This document shows, in pieces, positions 1 through 9,211 of a stretch of DNA of 64,000 nt (position 1 is its first letter; each line of letters opens with the position of its first letter). The notes below the pieces were generated by a model. It worked only from the letters and a program-made list of their open reading frames with translations. It was not told the origin of the DNA and made no database searches. The DNA lies in the NCBI RefSeq assembly GCF_004403945.1, contig NZ_SOHM01000031.1:398532-462531 (forward strand), in the 5' to 3' direction. A program made the translations under genes and the position numbers. This stretch comes from Cryobacterium lactosi. Its GTDB lineage: Bacteria; Actinomycetota; Actinomycetes; Actinomycetales; Microbacteriaceae.

Positions 1-1
1 C

Positions 2-1537
2 CACACCACCGGGCAGCCCAAGGCCCCCGGCGGGGCCGCGTTCTTCGACTGGGTGCGCGGCCTCGGCTTCGTGCGCGGTCAGGATCGTTGGCTGGCCGGC
101 GTGTGCGGAGCGATCGCGGCACGCACCGGACTGGACCCGCTGATCGTGCGCGGTATCGCCGTCGTGATCGCCATCCTCGGCGGGCCGATCTTCTTCCTGT
201 ACGCGGTGGGCTGGGCGTTGATGCCCGACGAGTCCGGCCGCAGCCTGGTGGAGAAGGCCGCCCGGCAGATCTTCGAACCGGCCATGATCGTCGTCGGTGC
301 GCTGCTGTTCTTCACGTTCGTCCCGTGGATGCAGGGCATCTGGTGGCAGGGACCGCCCGAGGTCTGGGGAATGCCCGGCTGGCTGGAGGTGCTGTTGCGC
401 ACCAGCTGGGCCATCGGACTGACGGCGGGCATCATCGTGCTGGTGATCTACATCGCCAAGCGAGTGCCGTCACCGCGGAACCAGGCGTCCGGCTACCCCG
501 CCGGGCCTGCGGCCGGGGGGTACCAGCAGGGCGCGGCTCCTCAGCCCGGTCAGTCCGGCACCACCGCTCAGTCGAACGCCGCGTCACAGCCGACAACAGC
601 GTCCCAGCCGGCCGGCCCAGCCGAGCCCGCAGCGACCGAGTCGGTAGCGACCGAGTCCGCACCGACCTCCCGGCCGGCCCCGACCGCAACCTTCGTGCCG
701 CCGGTCCCGCCCGTTCCGGAGCCGCCGGCCTCCACCGGCGCCTCCCTCTGGGACGACCTGACGGGTAAGCCTTACGGCTCTGCGCCCTACGGCTCTGCGC
801 CCTACGGTTCTGCTCCGACCGGCCCCGCCGCTCCCACTCCCGCCGCCTTCGACCCGGGTCGCTACCGGGCCTTGCGCCGCCGCAAGCAGTTGGGTGCAGG
901 GTTCGTCGCGGTCGTGGCCGGACTCGCCCTCAGCGTCGGCGCCGTCGCGGCATCCTTCGTGGCCGACGGAGCCTGGTCCACCAGCACCTTCCTCGTCGGG
1001 GCATCCGCCGCGCTCGCCGTGATCGCGGTGGGCATCGTGGTGGCCGGTGTGCGCGGCAAGGAGGGCGGCTGGCTGAACTTCTTCAGCATCGTCCTGGCCG
1101 TCTCGATGGCCTGGAGCGCCTTCATTCCCGCGGGAACCGACGTGGTCACCTTCGGCGATCCCACCTGGCGGTACAACGCGACCAGCGTCAGCAGTTCAAG
1201 CACCGACAGCCCGACCGGCTTCCTGATGATCGCCGGCGCACCCGTCATCGACCTCACGGATGTCGACAACGCGCCGTCCAGCGCCGACCACAGCGTCGAC
1301 GTCTGGATCGCGTTCGGCGACGTGGAGCTGGAGCTGCCCGACAACCGCACCGTGGCCGTGGAGACCAGCATCCTCGCCGGCGGGGTCGACTACACCGGCC
1401 AGGAAGACCTTGATCGGGGCGGGGTGTTGTTCCACGACTCCCGCGTCGTGGCCGACGGCCCAGGCACCGGCGTGACGACAGTCAGGGTCTGGACGCTGTT
1501 CGGCCAGGTCACCATCAACGAACCGGCACTGCGGTAG
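2..1537 (+). CDS. PspC domain envelope-stress membrane protein, 5' end outside window
   Basis: The frame is open from the left edge, so the gene starts upstream; the internal GTG at 53 is not the likely start because the conserved run before it (FFDWVRGLG) belongs to the PspC domain. The visible 511 residues hold a PspC domain (DRWLAGVCGAIAARTGLDP, then IVRG and a membrane helix), a further helix, a long Pro/Ala/Thr-rich linker and several helices around residues 295-375. The C-terminal beta-rich region (FGDVELELPD to FGQVTI) resembles LiaF/DUF2154-type domains. In actinobacteria such proteins usually sit beside a two-component system for cell-envelope stress; that neighbour would lie to the left. 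Residues about 257-271 are a 15-bp tandem repeat (YGSAP x3). Membrane location is clear; the sensing role is inferred from family. Confidence 0.85.
   Translation, partial: HTTGQPKAPGGAAFFDWVRGLGFVRGQDRWLAGVCGAIAARTGLDPLIVRGIAVVIAILGGPIFFLYAVGWALMPDESGRSLVEKAARQIFEPAMIVVGALLFFTFVPWMQGIWWQGPPEVWGMPGWLEVLLRTSWAIGLTAGIIVLVIYIAKRVPSPRNQASGYPAGPAAGGYQQGAAPQPGQSGTTAQSNAASQPTTASQPAGPAEPAATESVATESAPTSRPAPTATFVPPVPPVPEPPASTGASLWDDLTGKPYGSAPYGSAPYGSAPTGPAAPTPAAFDPGRYRALRRRKQLGAGFVAVVAGLALSVGAVAASFVADGAWSTSTFLVGASAALAVIAVGIVVAGVRGKEGGWLNFFSIVLAVSMAWSAFIPAGTDVVTFGDPTWRYNATSVSSSSTDSPTGFLMIAGAPVIDLTDVDNAPSSADHSVDVWIAFGDVELELPDNRTVAVETSILAGGVDYTGQEDLDRGGVLFHDSRVVADGPGTGVTTVRVWTLFGQVTINEPALR
771..815 (+). repeat. 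15-bp tandem repeat in the PspC gene, 3 copies
   Basis: Three consecutive 15-bp units (CCTACGGCTCTGCGC and variants) encode YGSAP three times in the Pro-rich linker. Units differ only at a few synonymous positions, which suggests recent duplication. Confidence 0.85.
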
Positions 1538-1574
1538 CCGACGGCTATCTGACAACGCGCTAGGAGAACACATC

Positions 1575-1961
1575 ATGACTGATCAGAACAGCCCAGCAAC
1601 CGGCCCCGACAACGAACCGACGGTGCCACTCGCCAACAACCCGCTGAATACGACCCCGCTGAATACGACCCCGCTGAATACGACCCCATTGAACTCGACC
1701 CCACTGAACTCGACCCCACTGAACACGACCCCGCTCGAGTCGACCCCGCCGGCAGCAGCAGACCCGCTGCCCCGACGCCGGCCGCTCTTCGCGACGATCT
1801 TCTGGGGTGCCCTGATGCTCGCCCTCGCGGCCTTCATGGCGGCCCGCGAACTGGTCCCGGGGGGATTCGACCTGGTCACTTGGCTGCTCACGGCGATCGT
1901 GGGCATCGGGCTCCTGCTCGTCGTCGCCGGGATCGCCGCCGCCTCCCGTCGCGCCGGATGA
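1575..1961 (+). CDS. Small two-helix membrane protein with pentapeptide tandem repeat
   Basis: 128 residues. The cytosolic or unstructured N-terminus contains seven near-identical pentapeptides (consensus NTTPL/NSTPL); the C-terminal half has two hydrophobic segments (about residues 73-90 and 98-118) separated by a short loop. The start ATG at 1575 follows an AGGAGA ribosome binding site. It lies 37 bp behind the PspC gene on the same strand and is probably cotranscribed, so an envelope-related role is plausible. I do not recognise a named family for it. Confidence 0.75.
   Translation: MTDQNSPATGPDNEPTVPLANNPLNTTPLNTTPLNTTPLNSTPLNSTPLNTTPLESTPPAAADPLPRRRPLFATIFWGALMLALAAFMAARELVPGGFDLVTWLLTAIVGIGLLLVVAGIAAASRRAG
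1641..1745 (+). repeat. 15-bp tandem repeat, 7 copies, in the small membrane protein
   Basis: Seven 15-bp units beginning CCGCTGAATACGACC. The first three are identical; the later ones vary (ATT/ACT, AAC/AAT, CGAG). The period equals five codons, so the copy number can change without a frameshift. Confidence 0.95.
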
Positions 1962-1992
1962 GCCGAACCGAGCCGCACCGGGCCGCTTCGGG

Positions 1993-2814
1993 TTATTCGG
2001 CGATGAACGCCAGGATGTCGGCGTCCAGGGCAGCCTGGTAGTCGCCGTAGATACCGTGCGGGGCCCCCGGGTAGACCTTGAGGGTGCCGTGCCTCACGAG
2101 TTCGGCCGACTTCAGCGCGGCATCGGCGATCGGCACGATCTGGTCGTCGTCACCGTGGGCGATCATGATCGGCACGTCGAGGGCCTTGAGGTCCTCGGTG
2201 AAATCGGTCTCCGAGAACGCCTTCACACAGTCGTACGCGGCGGCCAGGTTCACCAGCATGCCCTGCCGCCAGAAGTCGTCCTTGGCGCCCTGCGACACCG
2301 CGGAGCCCTCGCGGTTCGCCCCGAAGAAGGCTTCGGTCAGGTCCTTCCAGAACTGCGAACGGTCCCTGAGCACCCCGGCGCGGATGCCGTCGAACGCCTC
2401 GATCGGAGTGCCCTCCGGGTTGCTCTCGGTCTTCAGCATCAGCGGCGGAACGGCTCCGGCGGTGATGACCTTCGCGACCCGGCCGGCACCGTGCTGGGCG
2501 GCGTACCGCACCACCTCGCCACCGCCGGTGGAGTGCCCGACCACGACGAGGTCGTGCAGGTCGAGGGCCTCGACCAGCTCGGCCAGGTCCTGGGCGTAGG
2601 TGTCCATGTCGTTGCCGGTGTAGGTCTTCGACGACCGGCCGTGCCCGCGGCGGTCGTGGGCGATGGCGCGGTAGCCGGCATCCGCCAGCAGTTTGAGCTC
2701 CACCTGCCAGGCGTCGGAGGACAGCGGCCAGCCGTGGCTGAACAGCACGGGCTTACCGGTGCCCTGCTCGGTGTAGTAGATCTCGGTTCCGTCGGTCGTT
2801 TCGATGTACGGCAT
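1993..2814 (-). CDS. Alpha/beta hydrolase (non-haem chloroperoxidase/arylesterase type)
   Basis: 273 residues, the usual length for this family. Motifs in order: oxyanion region HGWP (27-30), DRRGHGRS (54-61), nucleophile elbow GHSTGG with Ser95, an acid region HGDDDQIVP, and the catalytic histidine in APHGI near the C-terminus. It probably hydrolyses esters; members of this group also show cofactor-free perhydrolase/haloperoxidase activity in vitro, so the natural substrate cannot be named. It is cytosolic with no signal peptide. It converges with the small membrane protein gene and stands alone. Confidence 0.9.
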   Translation of the reverse strand: MPYIETTDGTEIYYTEQGTGKPVLFSHGWPLSSDAWQVELKLLADAGYRAIAHDRRGHGRSSKTYTGNDMDTYAQDLAELVEALDLHDLVVVGHSTGGGEVVRYAAQHGAGRVAKVITAGAVPPLMLKTESNPEGTPIEAFDGIRAGVLRDRSQFWKDLTEAFFGANREGSAVSQGAKDDFWRQGMLVNLAAAYDCVKAFSETDFTEDLKALDVPIMIAHGDDDQIVPIADAALKSAELVRHGTLKVYPGAPHGIYGDYQAALDADILAFIAE

Positions 2815-2969
2815 AGGTGGCGTATCCGTTTCTCGTCAGGGAGCCGGATCCGGATTCGGCCGGCGCTTGCGATGATGCCTCAGGTCCACGCCGAGTTCCA
2901 GCCCGGCGCCGAAGGTTTCTACTGAAACTCGTCTGCCGTTCACCCTGCCGTCACCGCGCCCCGGAGTGC

Positions 2970-3383
2970 CTAGACGACGCGGAAGACCTTGCTGATCACG
3001 GGTTCGGCATCCGTCAGCTGCCAGTCGGGCTGGCCGAGGTGCACACGGATGGCGGGAACCAGCGTTTGCCAGTAGTCGCGGTGTACGGTGCGCCAGTGCT
3101 CGAGAGTGGGAGATTCGTGACGGGCCAGTTCGAGGGTGACCTCTGGCACCGTGGTCTCGACAACCTCGAGGATCTCGATCACGGCGACCCGGGTGTTGCC
3201 GGAGTCGACGAGGGCGTAGAGCGTGCCCACCGTGGGCAGCGCCTCGCCGGTCATCTCGTAGGCCACGCGCAGGTTGGACGATCCGGTCTTCGCCCCCGAC
3301 ATGATCAGGGCCACCATCAGCTCGCGGAACTCGCTCGGTTCGCCGAATACAAGCGGGGGCAGGGTGGTGATGTCGACGATCAT
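2970..3383 (-). CDS. ASCH domain protein
   Basis: 137 residues from the ATG at 3383, preceded by AAGAAAG; the longer frame starting at 3440 adds a basic tail with no family support. The sequence follows the ASCH pattern: FREL, then KTGSSNL, GEALPTVGTLYALVD, VAVIEILEV, V-P-VT-ELARHE, and LEHWRTVHRDYW. ASCH domains have a PUA-like beta-barrel fold linked to RNA or modified-nucleotide binding. Some have been shown to be ribonucleases or amidohydrolases, so the biochemical role here is open. It is divergent from the oxidoreductase at 3492, which starts 108 bp away. Confidence 0.8.
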   Translation of the reverse strand: MIVDITTLPPLVFGEPSEFRELMVALIMSGAKTGSSNLRVAYEMTGEALPTVGTLYALVDSGNTRVAVIEILEVVETTVPEVTLELARHESPTLEHWRTVHRDYWQTLVPAIRVHLGQPDWQLTDAEPVISKVFRVV

Positions 3384-3491
3384 GGTGGCTTTCTTACGCG
3401 GGCGCCCGCGTCTGCGCGCGCGAGAGGGGAACACCAGCATAAGCGGACTGATACCGTCGATTGTTCAGCCGAAACGCCCGGGAGCTTCACC

Positions 3492-4508
3492 ATGTCACAG
3501 CACGTAGATTCGCCACGGTCGATCGCCGTCATCGGAGCGGGCTTCCACGCCACCACCAACATCCTGCCCTCGTGTGTGCGCGCCGGTCTGGCCATCGACG
3601 CCATCGCCACCCGCGATGCGCGGCGTTCGGCGGATGCGCTACAGCGCTTCGGGTCCACCGGGCGGGCGTTCGGCAGCGCCGAGGCCCTGCTCGCGGAGGC
3701 CGGCGTTGCCTCTGTCGTCGTCGTCGCCCAGCCACGAGACCAGGCGGCCCTCGCCCTGCTGGCCATTCGCGCCGGCAAGAACGTCTTCGTCGACAAGCCC
3801 CTCGGCTGGACCGCCGACGAGGCCCGAAGGATCAGCGACGAAGCCGACGCGCGCGGCGTGACCCTGATGGTCGGTTTCATGAAGCGGTACGCGCCCGCCT
3901 ACGAACAGCTGCAGGAACTGGTCGCCAACGGTGAGCTCGGCCGGCTGCGGTCCTTCCACCTGGCCTTCGGCTGCGACAGCACACCGTTCTGCGCCGATGC
4001 GGAGGAGTTCATCAAGCTCGCCGCCATCCACGTGATCGACCTGGTGCGCTGGCTCTTCGGCGAGGTCGTCGACGTCACCGTGGCCTCGAACGGCTCCGGC
4101 AATCACGTGGCCCTCGCCATCCTGCTCCGGTTCGAATCCGGCGTGGTCGGCACCCTCGACCTGTCCGGCTTGCCCGGCTACTCCAGCGAATCCGAGCACC
4201 TGCGGGTCTCCGGCGACGAGGGGTATGCGATCGTCGAGGACCTCGTGAGCCTCACCGTGCACCGCACGGCACCGGATGACCAACCGAGCTGGAAGCACCT
4301 GACGGAACGCACAACGGTGTTCACGCCCGCGGAGAGCGCGATGTCGGGCACCGACCGCGACCTGTACCTGCGCGGCTTCGTGGGCGAGATGGCCCACTTC
4401 GCCGACGCAGTCGAGACCGGCACCCCGCCGCGCAGCAGCGGCCGTGACAATGTGCTCACCATGGCGCTCTGCGACCGGATCGTGCAGAACCCGCACACCG
4501 GCGACTGA
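3492..4508 (+). CDS. Gfo/Idh/MocA family NAD(P)-dependent oxidoreductase
   Basis: 338 residues from the ATG at 3492, which has GGGAG eight bases upstream; the same frame is open far upstream but without coding character. The N-terminal Rossmann fold shows IAVIGAGFHA and the family's EKP-type motif as VFVDKPLGW. The C-terminal alpha/beta domain carries the catalytic-lysine region and VIDLVRWLFGE. These enzymes oxidise or reduce sugars, inositols or related substrates with NAD(P). No sugar transporter or isomerase is adjacent, so the substrate is unknown. Confidence 0.9.
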   Translation: MSQHVDSPRSIAVIGAGFHATTNILPSCVRAGLAIDAIATRDARRSADALQRFGSTGRAFGSAEALLAEAGVASVVVVAQPRDQAALALLAIRAGKNVFVDKPLGWTADEARRISDEADARGVTLMVGFMKRYAPAYEQLQELVANGELGRLRSFHLAFGCDSTPFCADAEEFIKLAAIHVIDLVRWLFGEVVDVTVASNGSGNHVALAILLRFESGVVGTLDLSGLPGYSSESEHLRVSGDEGYAIVEDLVSLTVHRTAPDDQPSWKHLTERTTVFTPAESAMSGTDRDLYLRGFVGEMAHFADAVETGTPPRSSGRDNVLTMALCDRIVQNPHTGD

Positions 4509-4631
4509 GGGCCGCGGCGTTCGGGCTCAGCTCAGCCTGACGCTCATCGCGCGAGCGCGGTGCCGGTGGCATGATGCGACTACCGCGCGCCGCCGATTCC
4601 GGTGCCTGCGCGACAACGATGGGAGAGAACC

Positions 4632-4847
4632 ATGGCATCACGGAAGTGGAGCGAGATGAACGGCGGCCAGAAGTTCGGCGTGGTGGCCGGGGCCATCGTG
4701 CAGCTGGTGCTCGCGGGTCTCGCCTGGAGCGACCTGGCGCACCGGCCGGCGAAGAAGGTCAACGGGCCCAAGGGGGTCTGGGCGGCCGTGATCGCGATCA
4801 ACTACGCCGGCCCCATCGCCTACTTCCTCGCCGGCCGCAAAGACTAG
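4632..4847 (+). CDS. PLDc_N-type small membrane protein
   Basis: 71 residues from the ATG at 4632 with GGGAGAG just upstream. Two hydrophobic helices (about 17-33 and 47-66) frame the pattern D-L-RPAKKVNGPKGVW and end in NYAGPIAYFLAGRKD. This matches the PLDc_N domain found at the N-terminus of cardiolipin synthases and as a free-standing protein in actinobacteria. No phospholipase D catalytic domain follows, so it is not an enzyme. Function unknown. Confidence 0.85.
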   Translation: MASRKWSEMNGGQKFGVVAGAIVQLVLAGLAWSDLAHRPAKKVNGPKGVWAAVIAINYAGPIAYFLAGRKD

Positions 4848-4865
4848 CGCGCGCAGAGCAAGCGG

Positions 4866-6137
4866 TCAGGTGTACCAGCTGGGCTTGGGCACCTCGTTCA
4901 GCAGCACGTACTGGCCCACCTCGCGCTTCTTGTATGCGGCGGGGTCGTGCAGGCTGTGCGTGCGCAGGTTGCGCCAGAAGATGTCCAGGCCCACCGAGTT
5001 GGCGGATGCGCGGGCTCCGGTGAGCTCGTAGATCTTGCTCGTCGTCTCCAGGCCGTCCTCGATGGCCCTCAGCTTGGCGGCGGCGATGAGCACCGCGATC
5101 TCGCCCCGGCGCCGTTCGGTGAGTTCCTCCCGGGGCGCGTGCAGAACCAGGCTGATCTCGGCGCCGGCCCTGTCGGCGATGGCCTCGTCGGCCCAGAGCT
5201 TGGACTGCAGTTGCCCGTAGCCTTCGAGCAGGTACCACTCGTCGGTGGCGCGCTCCTTGTTGTCGCCGCCGTACGGCCAGGCCCGGGTTGACGTGCGGGT
5301 GTACGCCGAGGCCGTCTCGATGGCGCCCTGGGTGATGCCCAGGTAGAAGTTCGTGAAGACCAGTTGGATGGCCGGCACGTTGAGGGTGTTGTAGATCAGC
5401 GGCTGGAAGACCTTCTCCACGAACCCGGCTGCGGCGGCCCAGGGCACCCGCACATCGCGGATCTCGACGGAGCCGGACTCGGTGAGGCGCTGACCGAGGT
5501 TGTCCCAGTCGTCGCCGAACACGATGCCGGGCTGGTCGGTGGGCACGATGGCGAAGATGTGGGTGTCGGTGCCGTTCAGCACACCCTCGAGCACGGTGAG
5601 GTCGGCCACTTGGCCGCCGGTGGAGAACGACTTGCGGCCGCTGAAGACCAGCTCGTCGCCGTCCTCGGTCACGGTGAGGTCGGAGTCGCGCGGGTTCACC
5701 GCACCGCCGAAGAGGAAGTTGTTGGCGGTGTAGAGCTCCTCGACAGCGAGGATCTGCTCATCGGTGGCCACCAGACGGGCCGCCCAGGCCCACAGGTAGT
5801 GGTAGCCGAGCAGCTGCCCGATCGAACCGTCGCCGCGGGCGACGACGCGGATGACCTGGTACGCGGTCTCCCAGCTCTGCCCGCCGCCGCCGTGGGCGAG
5901 GGGGCCGAGCAGGGTGACCAGGCCGGCGGCCTTGAGCAGGCGTACCTCGGCCTGCGGAGCCAGGTTGGCCCTGTCCCGGTCGACGGCGTCCACGATGAGA
6001 ATGTCGGACACCTCCCTGGCGCGCTCGAGCCAGCGTTCCGGCGTGGTGGGGGCGGGCGCATCCGCCCAACGATCATCGAACGCGCGGGTGTCTGGTGCGG
6101 CGGACGATACGGGGGTGTTGAGTGCTGTGTCGGTCAT
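4866..6137 (-). CDS. Acyl-CoA dehydrogenase-fold flavin monooxygenase (DszC/SfnB-like)
   Basis: 423 residues with the three-part acyl-CoA dehydrogenase architecture: N-terminal helices, a middle beta domain (KSFSTGG, RDVRVPW) and a C-terminal helical bundle. The ending RNLRTHSLHDPAAYKKREVG resembles DszC-type flavin-dependent monooxygenases, which use reduced flavin and oxygen on organosulfur or related compounds, rather than true acyl-CoA dehydrogenases with a catalytic glutamate. An AGGACCTCCG site precedes the ATG. No flavin reductase or sulfonate transporter is adjacent, so partner and substrate are unknown; sulfur scavenging is inferred from family. Confidence 0.8.
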   Translation of the reverse strand: MTDTALNTPVSSAAPDTRAFDDRWADAPAPTTPERWLERAREVSDILIVDAVDRDRANLAPQAEVRLLKAAGLVTLLGPLAHGGGGQSWETAYQVIRVVARGDGSIGQLLGYHYLWAWAARLVATDEQILAVEELYTANNFLFGGAVNPRDSDLTVTEDGDELVFSGRKSFSTGGQVADLTVLEGVLNGTDTHIFAIVPTDQPGIVFGDDWDNLGQRLTESGSVEIRDVRVPWAAAAGFVEKVFQPLIYNTLNVPAIQLVFTNFYLGITQGAIETASAYTRTSTRAWPYGGDNKERATDEWYLLEGYGQLQSKLWADEAIADRAGAEISLVLHAPREELTERRRGEIAVLIAAAKLRAIEDGLETTSKIYELTGARASANSVGLDIFWRNLRTHSLHDPAAYKKREVGQYVLLNEVPKPSWYT

Positions 6138-6326
6138 CGGAGGTCCTATCGTGGTCGGCAGCGGTCCTCGAGGCGGCGTTCAGGCACGGCAGAGCAGCGG
6201 CACAGGTGCTGCCGCTTCGGTCGTTCCAGCACGTTTGCTCGAGGTGATGCAACCCTAGGCACGCCGTGGGCGGCCCCGTGGAATACGACCCGAGGTTACG
6301 TCACACCCCGTCATCCTCCTGGTCGG

Positions 6327-7373
6327 TCAATCCAGAACGCCACCGAGGTCGTACGCTATCGGCCGCTCCAGCTGGTCGAAGGTGCACGATCGGGCGTCCC
6401 GGTCCGGGCGCCACCGCTCGAACTGCACAGTGTGCCGAAACCTCTCGCCCTCCATGTGGTCGTATCGCACCTCGAGCACCCGGGTGGGTCGCAACCGCAC
6501 AAAAGAGGTGTCTTTGTTCGCCGAGAACCGGTTGCGCTCGGTCTGGCCGGTGACCACGGCGCCCTCATCGTCGTGCATCACCAACGGTTCCAGCTCGTCG
6601 ATCAGCCGCAGCCGCCAGGCGTCGCTGAACGCGGATGCGCCGCCGACGCTCCGCAATTCGCCGGCGTCGTCGTACAGGCCGAGCAACAACGATCCCACCC
6701 CGGTGCCGCTCACGTGCGTGCGGTAGCCCAGCAGCACGACATCCGCCGACCTGTGGTGTTTCACCTTGAACATCGACCGTTTGCCCGGGGCGTACACGGC
6801 CGCCAGCGGTTTGGCGACGACGCCGTCCAGGCCGGCGCCCTCGAACTCGACCAGCCAGCGGCGGGCCACGGTGACGTCCCGGGTGGTGCGGGTGAGGTGG
6901 ATGGGGTCACCGAGCGCGCCGACCAGGTCTTCGAGGGCCGCGCGGCGTTCGGCGAACGGGGTGTCGAGCAGGCTCCGGCCGCCGCGGGAGAGCAGGTCGA
7001 AGGCGACGAAGGTCGCCGGGGTCTCGTCGGCGAGCCGGCGCACCCGGGTGGCCGCCGGGTGGATCCGCTGTGACAGCATCTCCCAGGAGAGGTGTTCGGA
7101 GCCGGGGTCGCCCGTGCGCAGCACGATCTCGCCGTCGAGCACACACGGCTCCGGCAGCAGGTTTTCGAAGGCGAAGGTGAGCTCGGGAAAATACCTGGTG
7201 AGCATCTTGGAGCCGCGGCTGGCGATGGCACTGACCTGTCCGTCGAAGGAGACGATGCTGCGGAACCCGTCCCACTTGGGCTCGTAGCTGAGCCCCCCGG
7301 GCACGCTGTCTTGCTCCGGAACCGTGTCGACGGCCCTGGCGAGCATGGGGGAAACGGCTGCTGCGACTGCCAT
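6327..7373 (-). CDS. ligC: ATP-dependent DNA ligase, LigC type
   Basis: 348 residues from the ATG at 7373; the extra 29 codons to 7460 lack family similarity. The adenylation motif is YEPKWDGFRS with nucleophile Lys33. It is followed by SRGSKMLTRYFPEL, VLDGEIVL (motif III region) and VAFDLLS; GLDGVVAK and KVKHHR give motifs IV and V. A C-terminal OB domain ends the protein. Single-domain ligases of this size in mycobacteria (LigC) act in backup or base-excision repair, alongside the essential NAD-dependent LigA. No Ku, primase or nuclease gene is adjacent. It is divergent from the acyl-CoA synthetase gene. Confidence 0.88.
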   Translation of the reverse strand: MAVAAAVSPMLARAVDTVPEQDSVPGGLSYEPKWDGFRSIVSFDGQVSAIASRGSKMLTRYFPELTFAFENLLPEPCVLDGEIVLRTGDPGSEHLSWEMLSQRIHPAATRVRRLADETPATFVAFDLLSRGGRSLLDTPFAERRAALEDLVGALGDPIHLTRTTRDVTVARRWLVEFEGAGLDGVVAKPLAAVYAPGKRSMFKVKHHRSADVVLLGYRTHVSGTGVGSLLLGLYDDAGELRSVGGASAFSDAWRLRLIDELEPLVMHDDEGAVVTGQTERNRFSANKDTSFVRLRPTRVLEVRYDHMEGERFRHTVQFERWRPDRDARSCTFDQLERPIAYDLGGVLD

Positions 7374-7483
7374 GCCCGCAGTCTGGCCCGCTTCACGCCC
7401 GTCGAACACCCTCGCTGCACATATTCCCAGCCGGTGACGTGTCCATGCCCCTGGAGGCATCCGGTGGTGAGGAAGATGGGAGC

Positions 7484-9193
7484 ATGACTGAGCGCCCGAG
7501 CACGACCAACTTCCGCAGCGCCCGCGACCAGCTCCTCGAGCTGCGCAGCGACCACGCAGGTGCCTCCGCCGCCTTCGTCTGGCCGGACGTCGGCGACAGC
7601 TTCAACTGGGCGACGGACTGGTTCGACCAGATCGCCACCGGCAACGACAAGACCGCCCTGTGGATCGTCGAGGAAGACGGCCGAGAACTCAAGGTCAGCT
7701 TCGATGCGATGGTCACCCGCTCCGACCAGGTCGCCACGTGGCTGGTGCAGCAGGGCGTCGCCAAGGGCGACCACGTCATGCTCATGCTCGGCAACCAGGT
7801 GGAGCTCTGGGAGACCATGCTCGCCATCATGAAGGTGGGCGCGGTCATCCTGCCCACCTCCACGGTGCTCGGCACCCATGACCTGGCCGACCGGGTGCTG
7901 CGCGCCGGCGTACAGCACGTGATCGCCAACGCCGAAGACACCGGCAAGTTCGAGGGTGTGGACGGAGCCTTCACCCGCATCTGCGTCGGCCAGTCGACCG
8001 CGGGCTGGACCGGCTACGCCGAGTCCCACCAGGCCGGCACCGGCAAGGTAGTCGTCCCCGTGGCCTCCACGGACCCGTCGCTGATCTACTTCACCTCGGG
8101 CACCACGAGCAAGCCCAAAATGGTGGTGCACAGCAAGACCTCGTACCCGGTCGGGCACCTCACCACCATGTACTGGCTGGGCCTTCGCCCCGATGACGTG
8201 CACCTGGCGATCAGCTCACCCGGCTGGGGCAAGCACGCCTGGAGCTGCTTCTTCTCACCGTGGATCGCCGAAGCCACCGTGTTCATCTACAACTACTCGA
8301 AGTTCAACCCGGCGGCGCTGGCGCACCAGCTGCACCGCGCCGCCGTGAGCACCTTCTGCGCGCCGCCGACGGTGTGGCGGATGCTGATCCAGGCGGATGT
8401 CGGTGCCAAGCCGGAGAGCCTGCGCGAGATCCTCTCGGCCGGGGAGCCGCTGAACCCCGAGGTGATCAGAGCGATCCAGCGCGCCTGGGGCCTGACCATC
8501 CGGGATGGCTACGGTCAGACCGAGACCACCGCGATCGTGGGCAATGTGCCCGGTTCGACGTTGTTGGCAGGCTCCATGGGGCAGCCGCTACCCGGCGTGG
8601 CTGTGGTGCTCGTAGATCCGATCACCGGTGAGCTCACCGAGGAGGGCGAGATCTGCCTGGACCTTGGCACCCTCGCGGTGAACCTGATGTCCGGCTATCA
8701 CGGCGATGCCCCGCGGAGCGCCGAGGCGCTCCGCGACGGCTACTTCCACACCGGCGACGTCGCCAACCGGGACCGGAACGGCTATCTCACCTTCATCGGC
8801 CGCACCGATGACATCTTCAAGTCCTCCGACTACAAGGTCTCGCCGTTCGAGGTGGAAAGTGTTCTGATCGAGCACCCCGCGGTGATGGAGGCCGCCGTCG
8901 TGCCCGCCCCCGATGCCACCCGGTTGAACATCGCCAAGGCCTATGTGGCCTTGGCCGCCGGTTGGGCACCGGACGCCGAGACGGCTCTGGCCGTGCTGCG
9001 GCACGCGCGGAACGGCCTGCCGCCGTACATGCGGGTGCGCCGGGTGGAGTTCTTCGAACTGCCCAAGACGAACTCGGGCAAGATCCGCCGGGTGGAGTTG
9101 CGGGCCCGGGAGAACGAGGCCGCGGCCGCCGATGTGCGCCTGGCGGACGAGTGGCGCGACGACCAGTTCCCGGAGCTGAAGAAGCGGTCGTAG
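7484..9193 (+). CDS. AMP-forming acyl-CoA synthetase
   Basis: 569 residues from the ATG at 7484 (GAGGAAGATGGGAG upstream). Signature motifs: P-loop YFTSGTTSKPKMVVHS, A5-like DGYGQTETT, the hinge motif YFHTGDVANRD, FKSSDYKVSPFEVE, and the catalytic lysine near PKTNSGKIRR. It makes acyl-AMP and then acyl-CoA from a carboxylic acid, ATP and CoA. Size and motifs suit acetyl/propionyl or medium-chain synthetases; specificity cannot be read here. It is divergent from the ligase gene and converges on the maltokinase gene. Confidence 0.92.
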   Translation: MTERPSTTNFRSARDQLLELRSDHAGASAAFVWPDVGDSFNWATDWFDQIATGNDKTALWIVEEDGRELKVSFDAMVTRSDQVATWLVQQGVAKGDHVMLMLGNQVELWETMLAIMKVGAVILPTSTVLGTHDLADRVLRAGVQHVIANAEDTGKFEGVDGAFTRICVGQSTAGWTGYAESHQAGTGKVVVPVASTDPSLIYFTSGTTSKPKMVVHSKTSYPVGHLTTMYWLGLRPDDVHLAISSPGWGKHAWSCFFSPWIAEATVFIYNYSKFNPAALAHQLHRAAVSTFCAPPTVWRMLIQADVGAKPESLREILSAGEPLNPEVIRAIQRAWGLTIRDGYGQTETTAIVGNVPGSTLLAGSMGQPLPGVAVVLVDPITGELTEEGEICLDLGTLAVNLMSGYHGDAPRSAEALRDGYFHTGDVANRDRNGYLTFIGRTDDIFKSSDYKVSPFEVESVLIEHPAVMEAAVVPAPDATRLNIAKAYVALAAGWAPDAETALAVLRHARNGLPPYMRVRRVEFFELPKTNSGKIRRVELRARENEAAAADVRLADEWRDDQFPELKKRS

Positions 9194-9211
9194 CCTGCGC
9201 CTCGCCGGGTC

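Noticed and set aside
5364..7073. 569-codon plus-strand frame across two minus-strand genes
   Set aside because: It runs antisense through the end of one gene, an intergenic gap and another gene, with no recognisable domain.
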